From contig QANY01002420.1 in NCBI GenBank assembly GCA_003255025.1, positions 744,001-808,000 on the forward strand: a DNA stretch of 64,000 nt, given 5' to 3'. This stretch comes from Datisca glomerata (taxonomy: Eukaryota > Streptophyta > Magnoliopsida > Cucurbitales > Datiscaceae). Shown one piece after another: positions 33,139-46,177 of the stretch (its first letter is position 1; each line of letters begins with the position of its first letter). The notes under the pieces were generated by a model, which worked only from the letters and a program-made list of their open reading frames with translations, ran no database searches and was not told where the DNA came from. The position numbers and the translations under genes are program-made.

Positions 33139-33910
33139 TAATTATTAATTCAACATTTCAACTACATTCTAATCATTCCAAATATTCTTTTTTAGTTTAT
33201 GCTTTCACGCATTTTTATTCAGCATATAAGGGAAGGTTAAAAAGTATTGATGTGTTTTCATTGTTTGGCTATTGGGATATCGAGAAGAAATTTGTTTTAC
33301 GATTTGCATTTGATACATTTTTATTACTTTTTTCCCCTTTATCTAGCTTTCCCTAATTTCAATGAATCCAAACATAGTAAATCTTCTTTTCTTTTTAGAA
33401 TTTGTAATGTTTCTCAAATTTTATTATCAATGATTATATGTGATTTATTTTCAGGTTGAAAAATAAAAGGTCCATTTGCAACTATAAAAGAGGTATCTCC
33501 TTCGATTTTAAATCTTAGTTTTTATCATACTTTGATTTCTTAAAACTAATAATTAACTTATTTTTTCCTATAAATACTTTGATTCGGTTTATTTTACTTT
33601 CAACGAGAATTATTAGTTTTCTCCCACATCCTTTATGTTTTTCTAAAAAACATAAATTTATAAACACCTAAGAGGAATTATATTAGTCCATCAATTTATA
33701 AACATATTTACTTATTATTATACTTCTTTTATGGAATCTAACTATTTTCAAACTATATTATTTTATTGTGAAAACTATTTGTTCCATTAATAAACACCTC
33801 GAAGCTTATAGTATGTCTATTATATTTTTTTTTGTAAAAATTGTATAAATTGGTGGATGTGGAATCCAATATAGTTGTTACTATATATGAAATTTGTGTT
33901 ATGTCTTAGC
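33139..33910. other. AT-rich spacer
   Basis: Between the Gypsy element and the Helitron-like region. No coding similarity; ORFs at 33084-33459 are short and of unlikely composition. Confidence 0.5.
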
Positions 33911-36896
33911 TCTATAATAAAAGAGAGGGTTTAGATGGGTATGTGATTTTTTTGGACAAATTTACCCTTGCAACTCTTCAGTTTCTTCTTTTTGTAATAG
34001 GGGCGTAAGAGTCATTTTCTTTGTTAAAAATATTGACCGAATTTCAACCGTAGGATTGTTTTGATCTCGGTCGTTTATTTAGTTATGGAGATAGATTTGA
34101 ACCATTTAAATGTTTAATCTGAACCGTTCATTCACTCATATATATACTTATTTTTCTTTAGTTTTAAGGTTGTTTGATTTCCTCTTCTTCTACTCTCTTC
34201 GACGCTGCTGCCGTAGCCTAGGGTTTTATGCGTCCACCTTTGCCTTGCTCGTTTTTTGTATCAAAGGCTTTACTCTGCTTCATCGAACAGGTTAGATGTC
34301 TTTATGTTTTTTTTCATCTCTTTTCAGACTAAGAATCGACATGAACTGAGCTAAAAATTGTTGATCCCGTAACCTTTGAGATATGTCTTCCCACGCGATT
34401 TTCTTGAGTTTGTTGGGTAGATTTTCTTTCCATCGTCGCTTCTGATTGTTTTTGTTCCACTTTTGTTCAAGATCAGTTTTGGACGAAACTGTGATAAAAA
34501 CAATAGATTTAGAACTTTAAGTATTGCGTCATTATAGTTATGCCACCACTTAATTTGGGGTTTTTTCATTTTCTTGATTGAATGACATATGTTGTTTTAT
34601 TATCGTATTCGGTGGTGAGATAAGATTGATATTTTTTTGTTATTTTTTGGGTATATCTTCAACAAATTGTTATTTTTTTCTTCATTTATTTAGCTGTTTG
34701 TGGTTGTCTTTTGTTGTCTTCCGTAATAGAGGTCAGTTTAGTTGAATTTGTGTTTTCTGAGTCAGAATAACCGGCTGCATATTTGATTAGATTGTGGTAC
34801 ATGTGCCTTCACGTTTCTGAATCTGTCGTGGAAGTGCATGGACAGAGGAATGAGTTTTTGAGTTTTTGAAGGAATGGGCAGTCACGTGTATTCATATGTT
34901 CAGTTTTGTGTCTTCATGTTGGCTGTTAGATTTGGTTGTTAGAGATGATAATGATTATCTTATCTGATATTTTCAATTTCTCTATATGTATGTGTCTATT
35001 GATGATGTTTATTGTGTGGATTTTAATAGATAATGGCCTAATTTCTCTCTTTTTTCTCTCTATTTTACTTCACTTTTTTCTTCTATACTTTTAATCTCCT
35101 ATTTCGGGCAGTAAAAGAGCTGAAGAGGATGGTCGATTAGTGATTGTTGCTACTAGAGACAAGTAAACTTGTAGTATATAGATTTTTTGCTTGTTGGCTG
35201 TTGGATTCAGTTGTTAGAGTTAAAGATGATTAACTTTAGTTCTGAATTGAAGGTGAGTGATTTAGTTAGTACTTAGTTTGATATGGATATTTTTTCTAAT
35301 ATAGCTTTGAATGGATTGGAATACTTGGATTATTTGATTTTTTTTCTGGTATTTGTGTTTTGTAAATGTTTTCGCATCACATGAGGTATTGAGCGTAATA
35401 ATTTTATTGATGCTTAAGTTGGGAGTGACTGAATAACGTATATGTCTATTTAATTTATGATGATGTTGTTATGAAACTCATAAAGCCATCACTATTAGCA
35501 AAAATTATCGAATAAAGTATTACTATGCAATCAGAGAATTGGAGACAACTTAATGGTCATAATCCAAGTGGATTTAATTAGCATAGTAAGATCACTTGCA
35601 AAGAGTATAACATAACTGGGTTTTCATCAATCACCGAAGTCTCGAAGCAAACTGTAAAGGGTAACTTTTATCTTTATGTCATTGCATACAGTAAGCCTTT
35701 ACCTGTTATGTTTTCATTTACAGTCTGTAATATTTCTCTGTACTGTTTTATTGTCGAGACTGTAATCTCTAGTTTCACAATACAAGAACTTAATTTTGAG
35801 TTGTTCTATCTACTACCGTTAAACATCTTTATCAGAAAAATTCCAGTTTGTTGCTCCAATTGTACGCTTAAGTACTCCTAGACACAAGACACATGCAAAT
35901 TAAATCTTTTATGCATTCTTTCTTTGTCAAGCTTTAACTATTTGTTCAATAATTGGCAACTGCTTGTGTTTTTCCCTTTGTTACTTCACTTTTATGTTAC
36001 TAAAAATATTGTAATACTTGGTCGTGATGTTGGTAGAATGGTGGGCGACTTAGGTTTTAACTGATGTTTGGTTGCTATACAATCATTCTCTTGATTTACT
36101 ATAATGCTTGGTGATTGATTCATGCAGAATTTTATTTAATTTCAACCATTATGGTGCAAAAGTATAAGTTTAAAAATTGTACATGCATATTATACTGTTT
36201 TATGATGGTGAGTTACAGCTCTTTTCGACCTCGACCTTTAGCTTTTAATACATTTTTGCATGATTTTGTGTTGATCCAGCATAAGATCTTCTTTAGTGCA
36301 GAAGATGATGAATCCAGATCACATTCATCATATCTGAGATATGATACTTAATGTTTCTTTAATATGCTTTCTTGGTTTAGTTGCTTTTGATTGACTATTT
36401 GGATGTTGTAATATTGATGACTGATCTTAATTCCATAGTCCTACGCACCTGGTAGGGGGTAGAAAATGTATTTGTTTTTTATAGAGCAACAGAGTTGAGA
36501 TAAAGTTTGCTACTTACTCATGTAATTGTGGTGTATGTTTATTTCAATACTCATAGTAATCTCTTAATTGACAAGGTCCTTAATCAATAGGTTTTAACGT
36601 GTAAAGGTCTGTAATATCTCTTTTCCAAGTGGTAATATTGTTGCTATTGTCTTCTCCATGATTGATCTCGTCGATTGAAAAGCCTTTCAAGGTCTTCCTT
36701 AATATCTATCAGTTAGTATTATGCTATTGACTTTTATGCTTGCACATATATGTCTTAGATCTAATGCTTTCATTTTACAAAGTTAGACTTCATAATTAAT
36801 TGTTAAAGTTTCTAAGTTGGGTCATATAGGTGATTTTTTTATTAGGATGAATTGTCAGCTTTAATATATTTGACCTTCAATATTCTTTTCTTACAG

Positions 36897-36958
36897 ATTT
36901 GCCGAAGGTTGGACCAGCTAGTGGAGAAGACATCGAGGTGATTCTAAAGAATAAATGA
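36897..36958 (+). other. Exon-like repeat, copy 1 (captured gene fragment?)
   Basis: After a splice-acceptor-like TTCTTACAG, the sequence reads DLPKVGPASGEDIEVILKNK and a stop. Related copies are at about 42783 and 43913. The family was not recognised. The acceptor and the terminal stop suggest the last exon of a captured or duplicated host gene. Confidence 0.4.
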
Positions 36959-39900
36959 TCATTTGCGTTTCCGATGGATTTGATTAATTCTTGGCGAATG
37001 TGAGGTTAGGGATTATTGATCTGTAGAATCTAAGTTTGAGCATTCGTTTATTAAGGTTTTTTAAGAGCGAGATGTTTCCATATTTTGCATTTTTTTTAAT
37101 TTGTCTTAATTTGAATATGCTTCAGCTTTAGGTTTGAGTTTGTGTGTTTTCATTATCTTTTCAAATTGGTTGGGGGAATTTAAACCGGTAGTAATATTAA
37201 AGTGCTTGATATGCCTCCTATTTTTGCAGGCTTTTGTTCCCCAATTTCTGGTCTATTTTTTCTATGACATATTTAATCATATTAGTATGTAAGTAAATTG
37301 TCTTTGTTATTTGGTCGTTCTTATCTTCTCGTTATTTTCAAATTTTTGTTTATGCAGTGTTTTTGTCATGCTTTGGAGGTAAATTATTTGAATAACAGCC
37401 GTTGCTGACATATGTGAGGTTGGGATTCAAATTTGATTTTAATTTTTCTTGTGTTTTGGGATAGATTTGAATTATGTTAGTGTTTTTATTTTCTTTCATC
37501 ACTTGTTTCGTTTTATTAGGCGGTTATTATTTATCTTTTTACTGTTCAGTAGTTTTTGGTTGTCTAACAAATCAGTCGGTTTTGTTTCCTTGTTATTTCT
37601 ACTACTATAAATTAGATGATTGTCTTATAGAAAATTCAATTTTGTTTTTAGTTGTTTTCTTCTTTCTCTAAGGTAAGAGTTCTCTTCATTTGTTGGTCTT
37701 TGGAAAGCCTTACTTTAGATCATATTTAATGTTCGTAATTAATATTTACTGCTGATATTAACTTGTCAAATTTCTTATGGTTCAGATTGCGCGCGTCCTT
37801 TTTTGTTATCTTCAAGCTGTTAGATTCTGTGAGTTAAAGCTGCGGGTAAGTTTGCTATCTAATCGTGCTTTTTGAAGTGATTTTCCTGTTGTTTTTTTTA
37901 TTCCGTGGTAGTTAATTGTGAATAATCATTTCATAATTATGTTTGCATGGAGGTAGTTATTGATTCATTTTGGCTCTGAATTGAATGTGAGTGATTTGGT
38001 TAGTTCGATATGGATTTTTTTATCCATTATAGCTTTTAATGGATTGGAATACTTGGGTTATTTGATTTTTTTCTGGTTATTTGCATTTTGTAAATGTTTT
38101 CACGTGAGATTAGGTATTGGGCGTGATAATTTTATTGATGCCTAAGCTGGGATTGACTGAATGACGTATCAGTCTATTTAATTTATGATCATGTTGTTAT
38201 GAAAGCTCTATAATTCGTCATGGTTTCTTCAATTTGCTTGTCGAAAGTGGTCAACTATGAGATCATATCAATAGTTTGATTTTATTTATTATGCTTGGAG
38301 GCTAAAGGTAAACGTGAATACTGTTTACAATTTTCATTATTTAAGCAAGTAATTTAATCTCTGGTGACTCAAGGCTCTGAATGATATATCATATCTAGTA
38401 ATACAATGATTCAATGAAATCAGTATGGTTATTAACTGGAGAAGCGAGCCCGCTGGGAAGAATAAATAAGAAAGATTAATCAATCATATTTTCGTGGATT
38501 ATAGCGAGTTAACTTTTGGCATTTAGCGCAAATGAAATGAAGAGTGATGTATTCGTAATTTCATTATAACATTTGGCATATCGGTAGGCTTGATCATATT
38601 ATTAATCACATTTTATGGTTAATTAAAGTTCCAAAAACCGCCTTTTTGTTAAAGAAAGTTTTTTGAAACCTTATATCTTATTCTTTTTGACTGTACAAAT
38701 AGCGAATAGCCATATCCTTGTGAGCACAAACATGTATAAGCATATATCTAAGTATTGATTACATGGGTGTATATAGAGGAGTCACTGAAGCATCATTTAG
38801 GTCTATTTATCTAAGCTCCTTTTAACTGCTATGCTAGAGAATTATCTATATTATCATACTGTTTTATGATGGTGAGCTATAGCTCTTTTTGACCTCGAGC
38901 TTTGGCTTTTAATACATTTTTCCATAATTTTGTGTTGATCTAGCATAAGATCTTCTTTAGTGCAGAAGATGATGAATCTAGATCACATTCATCACATCTA
39001 AGATATGATAGTTGATGTTTCTCCAGTAGGCTTTGTTGGTTTAGTTGCCTCTGATCGATTGTATGGATGTTGTAATTATTGATGACTGATCGTAATTCCA
39101 AACTTCAAGAACCTGGTAGGGGCTAGAAAATGTACTTATTTTTGCTAGAGCAACATAGTTCACGTAAAGTTTCATACTTAGTCGTGTAATTGCAGTATAT
39201 GTTTATTTCAATACTCATAGTAATATTTTAATTGACAAGGTCCTTAATCAATAGGTTTTAACATGTAAAGGTCTGTAATATCTCTTTTCCAAGTGGTAAT
39301 ATTGTTACTATTGTCTTCTCCATGATTGATTTTGCCGATTGAAAAGCCTTTGAAGGTCTTTCTTACTATCTATCAATTAGTATTATGCTCTTGACTTTTA
39401 TGCTTGAACATATATGTCTTAGATCTAATGCTTTCATTTTACAAAGTTAGACTTCATAATTAATTGCAAAAGTTTTCAAGTTGGGTCATATAGGTGCTTT
39501 TACTAGGATGAATTGTCAGCTTTAATATAATTCACCTTGAATATCTTTCTTACTCTATAATCAAAGAGAGAGTTCTGATGGGGTGTGATTTTTTTGACGG
39601 ATTTACCCTTCTAAATATGTAGCTTCTTTTGTTTGCATTAGGGACGTGGGAGTCATTTCGTTAGTTAAAAAGATTGACCGAATTCAGACCGTAAGATCTC
39701 TTTGATTTGGACCGTTTATTTAATTTTGCTGATAGATCTGAGTCGTTTAAGCCTTTTAATTTAAGCCGTTGATTGAGTCATATATATACCTTTTTTTCTT
39801 TAGTTTTAGGGTTTTTTCCTGATCTCCTCTCCTTCTCCTCTCCCTCTCCTCTCTTTAGCAAAGGTCTTAGGTCTAAGGTTTCTTAGTCTTCTATTGTGGT

Positions 39901-40017
39901 TGATTTTATGCAGGTGTTGGATGTAGCTTTGGTCTTCTTGTCCTTGTCCTCTCTTCGGCAATGGTGTTGTTTTTTCGCACGTGTTGGATGTAGCTTTGGT
40001 CTTCTTCTCCTTGTCCT

Positions 40018-40050
40018 CTCTTCGGCAATGGCGACTATTTCAGAACAGGT
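40018..40050 (+). other. Possible first-exon fragment (MATISEQ) with splice donor
   Basis: ATGGCGACTATTTCAGAACAG is followed by GTGAGATT, a good donor, after a CT-rich leader-like stretch (39820-39860). The same exon is repeated at about 41803-41820, where a TAG replaces the Gln codon. Host gene not identified. Confidence 0.35.
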
Positions 40051-42327
40051 GAGATTTATGCATCATTTTTTCTTTATTATGTCCTCTGAAATTGCAATTT
40101 TTGGTCTGTTTGACAGCGATTACTTTGGATTTTTTTATGTTCTTGCTTGAACGATTGATGTATATTTCTTCTGCTGTTCGGCGGTGAGGTCAGCCTAATG
40201 AATTTTTGTTTTCTTTTTTTATTTTTTTCTTTGTTTATTTGTTTGGTTGGTTGCAATTTTCTTACTGTATTCAATTTTTATCATACCATTGTTGCTGTTA
40301 TGTATCAGCTTTTTTCCAGCTTGAAACAACAATTTTGGAGTGATTAGTTTAATTTTTACACAACTAAATAAAGTTTGTGAACTATTTTGGTTAATTTTTA
40401 TTATCCCAGAGAATGCTTGACATTCCTAGGAAGTAAATATCATAAAAGGAGATTGATTTTTGTTCACTTTGTGACTTGATTCTTTTGGTTTAAGCTTTTA
40501 AAAATGGCAGCTGACTTATTATTTCTGCTTGAAAAGGTCGAGCACTCCATTGGTTCGTATATTTCCATTGATATGTTTCACAGGCTTCAAGAGAAGGTAT
40601 ATTTGTGATGCTACATCTGACATATTAGTTTTTGAACTGTTCCATGACATTCATTTTGGGTTTTGTAGGTTGCATATTGTATTGGAATGTATCCATTTTT
40701 TACGATGAATAGACAGCCGAGGATCCAATCTTTGATTGTAATAATTGCAGCGTAAAGCACTTTCTTTGTAGGTCTTATACGTCAATTTAATGACATGGTA
40801 TGATTTTGTAAATTTAATTGCATTGTTAAATAGTGTAATTCACTCACTTAGGCTTTTTTGTCTGTTCCATTCCTTTTCTTTTTGCGTAGTTTCCTATCTA
40901 CATTTGTTTTCCTTTAGGGGATTCATCAATGATGCTTGACAAGGGTTAATAATCTAGAGTTTTGAGTCTTAGGTCATCATTTTCATGTGTAGTTATAAGT
41001 TCTCTAGTGGGACTGTTGGGCTTGTTACCAAAACGGGCATCGAGTTTACTTTTGAGAATGTTGATCGAAAGCTCATGGTCGGTAAATGCACTTGAGACTG
41101 CTTGTTCTCACTTGTTGAAGGTGAAGTTTCACCCTTTTTTGTTTGATAGAGATATTAATTATCTTCTCGTACAGTAACTTCCAATAAATTTACTCATCCA
41201 CGGAACTTGTCTTAGTTACATACTTTTCATGTTTAAAAAATGGCATACCTTTAATTTTTGGATTTCTATCTATTTTGAGTACCATACAATACGAAATATG
41301 ATGTTCATGGCGATGAGCGAGTTTAGAAAAGTACAAATATAGCTACTTACTCTAGATTACGCCTTACATTTTGTAAGTCATATTTATAACAGGTATCTGG
41401 TGGCTTTTTTATTATGCCGATATGTTTTGATATATTCCATACAATATATAATTCTTTTATGCATGAACTGTACAGGGGAAGAAAATACGAAAAAAATTAA
41501 TTGACACTTATTTTTTACATGACTATTATAAAGTTTGTAGTTTGATCATTGTTTCCTTATAATGTCATTACTACCTGAGACCTGAGAAAGTACTAGAAAG
41601 ACCCATGAGAGATTCTGCCCCTCTGTTGTTTACAATATTAAAGTATGGTGACTGCCTTGTTTTTATCAAGTTTATGTTTAATTTCTATGTTCGATAATTT
41701 TTTGCCAAAAAGACATGAGCTTTTAAATTAAAAGGTGATCCTAAGTTATTCAAATTCAATCATGATAGAGCCATGTCACACCTTGTCCTCTCTTCGGCAA
41801 TGGCGACTATTTCAGAATAGATGAGATTTTTTGCATCATTTTTTGCTTTATTATGTCCTCTAAAATTACGATTTTTGGTCTCTTTGATAGCGATTATTTT
41901 GGATTTTTTGATGTTCCTACTTCAACGATCGATATATATTTCTTCTTCTATTGGCGATGAGGTCTTTGTTTATTTGTTTGGTTGGTTGCGGTGGTTTTCG
42001 TTTTCTTGGGTAACAGTAAAATTGTTTATTCCGGCTATTATAGATTAGAACAGAGGTAAGTTTAGTTTGATTTTTCTTCTTCCTTATCTTGTCTTCTGTG
42101 TTTTCTCAGTCAAAATAAACGGCTGTATGTTTGATTAGGTGGTGCTCATGTGCCTTCACGTTTGTGATTCTGTCGTGGAAGTGCATGAAGAGAGGATTGA
42201 ATTGTTGAGTTTTTTAGGGAGTGGGCAATCACGTGTATTCAGATGTTGAGCTTTGTGTCTTCACATTGGCGGTTGGATTTGCTTGTTAGAGGTAACGATG
42301 ACTATCTTATCTGATATTCTCAGTTCA

Positions 42328-42328
<1 letters not shown>

Positions 42329-42358
<30 letters not shown>
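42329..42358. repeat. (TA)n microsatellite
   Basis: A pure AT-dinucleotide run of about 30 bp. A similar run lies at 42630-42656. Both follow the same TATCTTATCTGATATT-like sequence, so they sit in one of the duplicated blocks. Confidence 0.85.
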
Positions 42359-42362
<4 letters not shown>

Positions 42363-42625
42363 TTGTTGATGATGTAAATTATGTGGATGTCAATAGATAA
42401 TACCGCAATTTATGTGTCTCTTTTTCGGTCTACTTTACTCCACACCTTCGTTCTGTAATTTGAGCTTCCTGTTTCGGGTGGCAAAAGATATACAAAAGAT
42501 GGTCAATCAGTGACTCAAGCTGCTGGAGAAAAGGCAAAGTTATAATGTATAAAAATTTTACTTGTTGGTTGTTGGATTTGGTTTTCAGAGGTGATGATGA
42601 TTATTTTATTTGATATTTTGAAATG

Positions 42626-42660
<35 letters not shown>

Positions 42661-43908
42661 TCTTAATGGGTTAGACAATGGACATATATCTCTTTCTATA
42701 TTGTTTCTTTCAACCTGCATAATTAGCATTTGCCACTCACTATAATCTCTTGATGATCAAAGGATATATCCTTGTGCTATCGATTTGCTAAAGGTTAGAT
42801 CAATCAGTGGAGAAGACATTGAGGCAACTTTAAGAATACACGGTCATCAGCTCATCTTCACATTCATCGTTACGACAAATTCAACATCAATTTCATTTTT
42901 TCAAGTTTTTTTTTTTGGGTTCTAGGAAATAACTTCCATTCTGTCAAAGGATGCATAGCAACATATATGAAAGATGTAGGATATGAAGACTTACCATTTA
43001 CTCATGTATGGTTGAAATTGTTTTTGCTTATTTAAGGTTGGTGGCATCTCACTTTCTCATCCTTTAGAGAGTATTTGAAACCTCCTAATTTTGGGGGTTT
43101 TAATTCTTACAATCTTTGAAGTTTTTAATTCTTAAAATATTCATTTCTCTTATATGAACCTATTCAATTGTAAATGTACATTTGGAAAGTTAAATGTTAA
43201 TACCTTGAAAATTTAATCATTATGTATTTGTGTAGCAAAACACACATTACATTTTTTTAGATATTTTTCTTTCTCACAATCATGCAATTTTATTCTAAAA
43301 GTAATTTGACGCAATCCCGTCTATGTAGAAAACTGTATAAAAGAATGATATTCTTGATTAAGGGATTTGATTACCATGTTATAAATTAACATTTAATTGA
43401 CTATTGACTAAATAAGTGGCTTGAAATAGTAGAAAAATGTTAACAAAATTAAGTGCATAGTAATTTTATTTGTCTCCTTTTCATACATAATAAAAAGGTT
43501 AAACAGATTTTTCATAGGCCTCGGCTTCTAAGAGTGCATGATTATTAACTTCAAAATTCAATATTACAGAAAAAAAATGAAATAGTCCAAGAACAGTAAG
43601 AAAATGTGTCTATAACATAATGTTCTACAAACATATATGACTAGATTAGTCATGTTCGTATTAAAAAAATTATGAAACATTGGGTTTTTTCTTATGTACG
43701 TGTATATATATATAATAACGTAATTATTGATTTTTAATGAATCAGAGAAATATTTCTTCCTCAGCCAGTCAAACATAAGCACTTTCTTCTGTCTACATTT
43801 TCTTGATAACATTGCAGCTCTAATCTTGTTAGTTGATAACCATATTGAAGTTGGAATTTGATGTCTAGAGTTTGTTGACCATACTTTCACCTTGAATATT
43901 ATTGTGTT

Positions 43909-43973
43909 ACAGACTTGCCAAATGTTCGACCAATCAGTGGAGAAGACATTGAGGTGGTTTTAAAGAATACATG
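43909..43973 (+). other. Exon-like repeat, copy 3 (captured gene fragment?)
   Basis: The acceptor-like GTGTTACAG is followed by LPNVRPISGEDIEVVLKNT and a stop. It is the best-preserved counterpart of 36897-36958. A third copy near 42783-42845 has lost its frame. Confidence 0.4.
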
Positions 43974-44454
43974 ACCATCTGCTCATTTTCATACTTATCG
44001 TTACGAGAAACTCAATGCCGATTACAGTAGTAATTTACTTACATGAATACACATCTTATTTCTTTTTGGACAGTGTTTTTTATGGTTGTTTCCAGTTTTG
44101 AACATTTGCATTCATTATTCCAATTACAAGAAATATTGGACAGTGTTAATCTTCTTGAAGTTCAATAACTTAAGATATTTTTTGGGTCTTTCGTTGTTAT
44201 CATATTGGATGTAACATAGATTGTGAGATATGATTGATTAGTAACATTTTATTTACAATTGACGTTTGATTACAATTATCATTAGTAATATATAGTTTTT
44301 TATTATTTACATTCTATAATGCATGATCTTTATTTACTTGATCTTTTATTATTATTTTCTTTCCTTTCCATTGTATTCGTTTTGATTTTTACACATATAT
44401 GATTTTTAATTATTTTCTAAAAAGTTTTAATGTTGTTTTTCTTTGTATCTAGTC

Positions 44455-44996
44455 ATGTACAAAATAAGTTACACCAACTAGCACAAATAAATAGGTTCAA
44501 TATGTCATCCTATGCATCTATTAAAGGACCAGATCATGACCCGATGTTCAAAGCTAGAGTTAATTTTAACGATTAATTTTTTTAAAACCCCTTCTATCAC
44601 TCAACCTTAAGACAAGTAAAGCATTCTGCTGCTCGAGTAGTTCTTCAAATTCTCTCTACAAGAGCTCCCTTGAGATCTCTGACTACCAAAGTTCCCGTAG
44701 GTGCTTTTACTTTGAAAAAAAATTCTTGTATTTTTATAATTACTTCTCTTCTTAATTTAAAATTTAAAATTTGTCAGGATGAAACTAAAGTTTACAAAAA
44801 CATCCTCCAACAAGTTTTTTAAAAGACTGGATTAGACCTTCTCGTTTACAACACTCTAAGATCATGTCCTCATCGTCTACCTATTTTTAGTTGTATTGTG
44901 GACGTGGTTAACATGACTTTTGAGGGTGAACCGGCTACAACCAAAAAAGAAAGCTGAAAATAATGCTACCATTTCTGCCTGGTCCACCTTAAAAAC
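44455..44996 (+). pseudogene. Decayed copy of a plant dsRNA-binding (DRB) protein gene
   Basis: Two double-stranded-RNA-binding domains of the plant DRB family are recognisable. The first (44455-44700) starts MYK and reads SYASIKGPDHDPMFKARVNFN, followed by a stop, then YHSTLRQVKHSAARVVLQILSTRAP. A short intron with AG|GTGC..TTTGTCAG|GA borders follows (44701-44777). The second (from 44778) reads DETKVYKNILQQVF, a stop, then a segment matching RSCPHRLPIFSCIVDVVNM and FEGEPATTKKES. Several stops and at least one early frameshift exclude a working protein. DRB proteins bind double-stranded RNA and help Dicer enzymes make small RNAs. The fragment sits about 360 bp inside the Helitron 3' end, so gene capture is the likely origin. 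Confidence 0.75.
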
Positions 44997-45330
44997 AAGT
45001 AATACTCATACTTTCTATACTTTCACTTTATTCATATATTATTTTCTTATTAATGTAAATAATTTCTTGTTACGCAAGATATAACTGCAATATCAAATAG
45101 AAAAAAAAAACATAATGAAGAAATGATAATGGAAGAGATCAATGTTTAGAGAATGACTTGTAGTTCTCGTAGAATGGATTTGTTCCAGCAGACTTGATTT
45201 TAATATAAATAAATAATGTTTACATTATGTAAAAAAAATAGCAACACATTTATGTTATCTCTGTATTTCTTGTGATGATTATGTAAATATTGTTCAAATA
45301 TATATNATCGAAGCATACTATTATAACCGA

Positions 45331-45360
45331 GCACGTGTGAAGCACGTGCTGGCTACCTAG
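45331..45360 (+). mobile_element. Helitron 3' terminus (hairpin plus CTAG)
   Basis: GCACGTG (45331-45337), loop TGAAG and CACGTGC (45343-45349) form a perfect 7-bp stem. CTAG ends 11 nt later at 45360 and is followed by T. Both the distance and the terminal CTRR-T are typical of plant Helitrons. An N lies nearby at 45306. Confidence 0.7.
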
Positions 45361-45689
45361 TGTTATGTAAAAAATAGTATATTCATTTTATTTATTAATT
45401 AAGATACTTAAAATTTATAGATTTATTTTTTTACAACCCAAAAATTGGGTTCGGCACTAATGCTTAACTAAATGAATCAAATTACTTATGGCATCCATCG
45501 CCGATTTGTACACACCACTACTACTTTGAAGTAGAAACTAGAAAGTGTACCCTGCTCAGAAAAACGGAAAATTGAAAGGTGGTACTTAAGAGGTTTGCTA
45601 AAATCGCATAGGTGAGGGTGAGGCACTCAGAAAAATTATTATTTTTTGGTAGGAATTTTATTTATTTATTTATTTTTAAATCCACTGAT

Positions 45690-45965
45690 TTTTCAATTGA
45701 AACCCCACTAAGTTTCTTAAGTTCTAGTTCTTTTCGTTCAGTTTTAACCCTAAAGGTTTTTATTTTTAACCCCTCAACAAAAGCCCTACTATCCCTAAAA
45801 AATTCCCAAATTTCCTAAAATCCCTTTTTCCCCTAAAACTCATCCTCCTCCCCGAGCCCGACGGCGACGGAGCCCTGCGAGTCCGACCGAGCTATTGTGA
45901 CTGCGTGGTACTCTCTCTCCGTCTCTCTCTCTCTGTGACGATTTTGCTCTCTCTCTCTCTCTCTG

Positions 45966-46007
<42 letters not shown>

Positions 46008-46177
46008 CTGTTTCATGACTGTCGCGTGTTGCACCTATCAATTCTGCAAATTCTTACAGATGACAGTTCTCTTTCATTTCTCAAGCTCTCTGTAAATTCC
46101 CTCCATCTCTCTCGAGCAGTCGAGCTCGTCGGCTCCATCTCGGCGGTGCTCTCTCACTCAGTAATCTCTCTGTTAAG
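45690..46177 (+). other. Probable 5' untranslated exon and promoter region of the PPR gene
   Basis: C/T-rich leader-like sequence ending in TGTTAAG|GTAAGC, a good splice donor at 46177/46178. It contains long TC microsatellites (45914-46003), common in plant leaders. No convincing TATA box was seen; the transcription start is not determined. Minus ORF 45840-46034 is the reverse of the microsatellite and not a gene. Confidence 0.5.
45914..46003. repeat. (TC)n microsatellites
   Basis: Three TC-dinucleotide runs separated by short interruptions (GTGACGATTTTG and GACC), the longest about 35 bp, in the leader of the PPR gene. Confidence 0.9.

Larger units (their letters stand above)
33911..45360 (+). 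mobile_element. Helitron-like composite region with internal duplications
   Basis: It begins TCTATAATAAAAGAGAGGG (33911), a sequence of the kind found at plant Helitron 5' ends. It ends with a 7-bp hairpin and CTAG followed by T (45331-45361), the standard Helitron 3' end. A second copy of the first ~300 bp starts at 39554 (TCTATAATCAAAGAGAG), so there may be two nested or tandem elements. Large blocks are duplicated: 33911-34170 with 39554-39800; 34730-35170 with 42050-42560; 35270-35470 with 37985-38200; 36180-36890 with 38850-39545; and 40005-40140 with 41785-41925. No Rep/helicase gene is present, so it is non-autonomous. The target A|T pattern is not clear at the 5' side. Confidence 0.45.

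Noticed and set aside
45840..46034. Minus-strand ORF rich in Arg-Glu repeats
   Set aside because: It is only the translation of the TC microsatellite.
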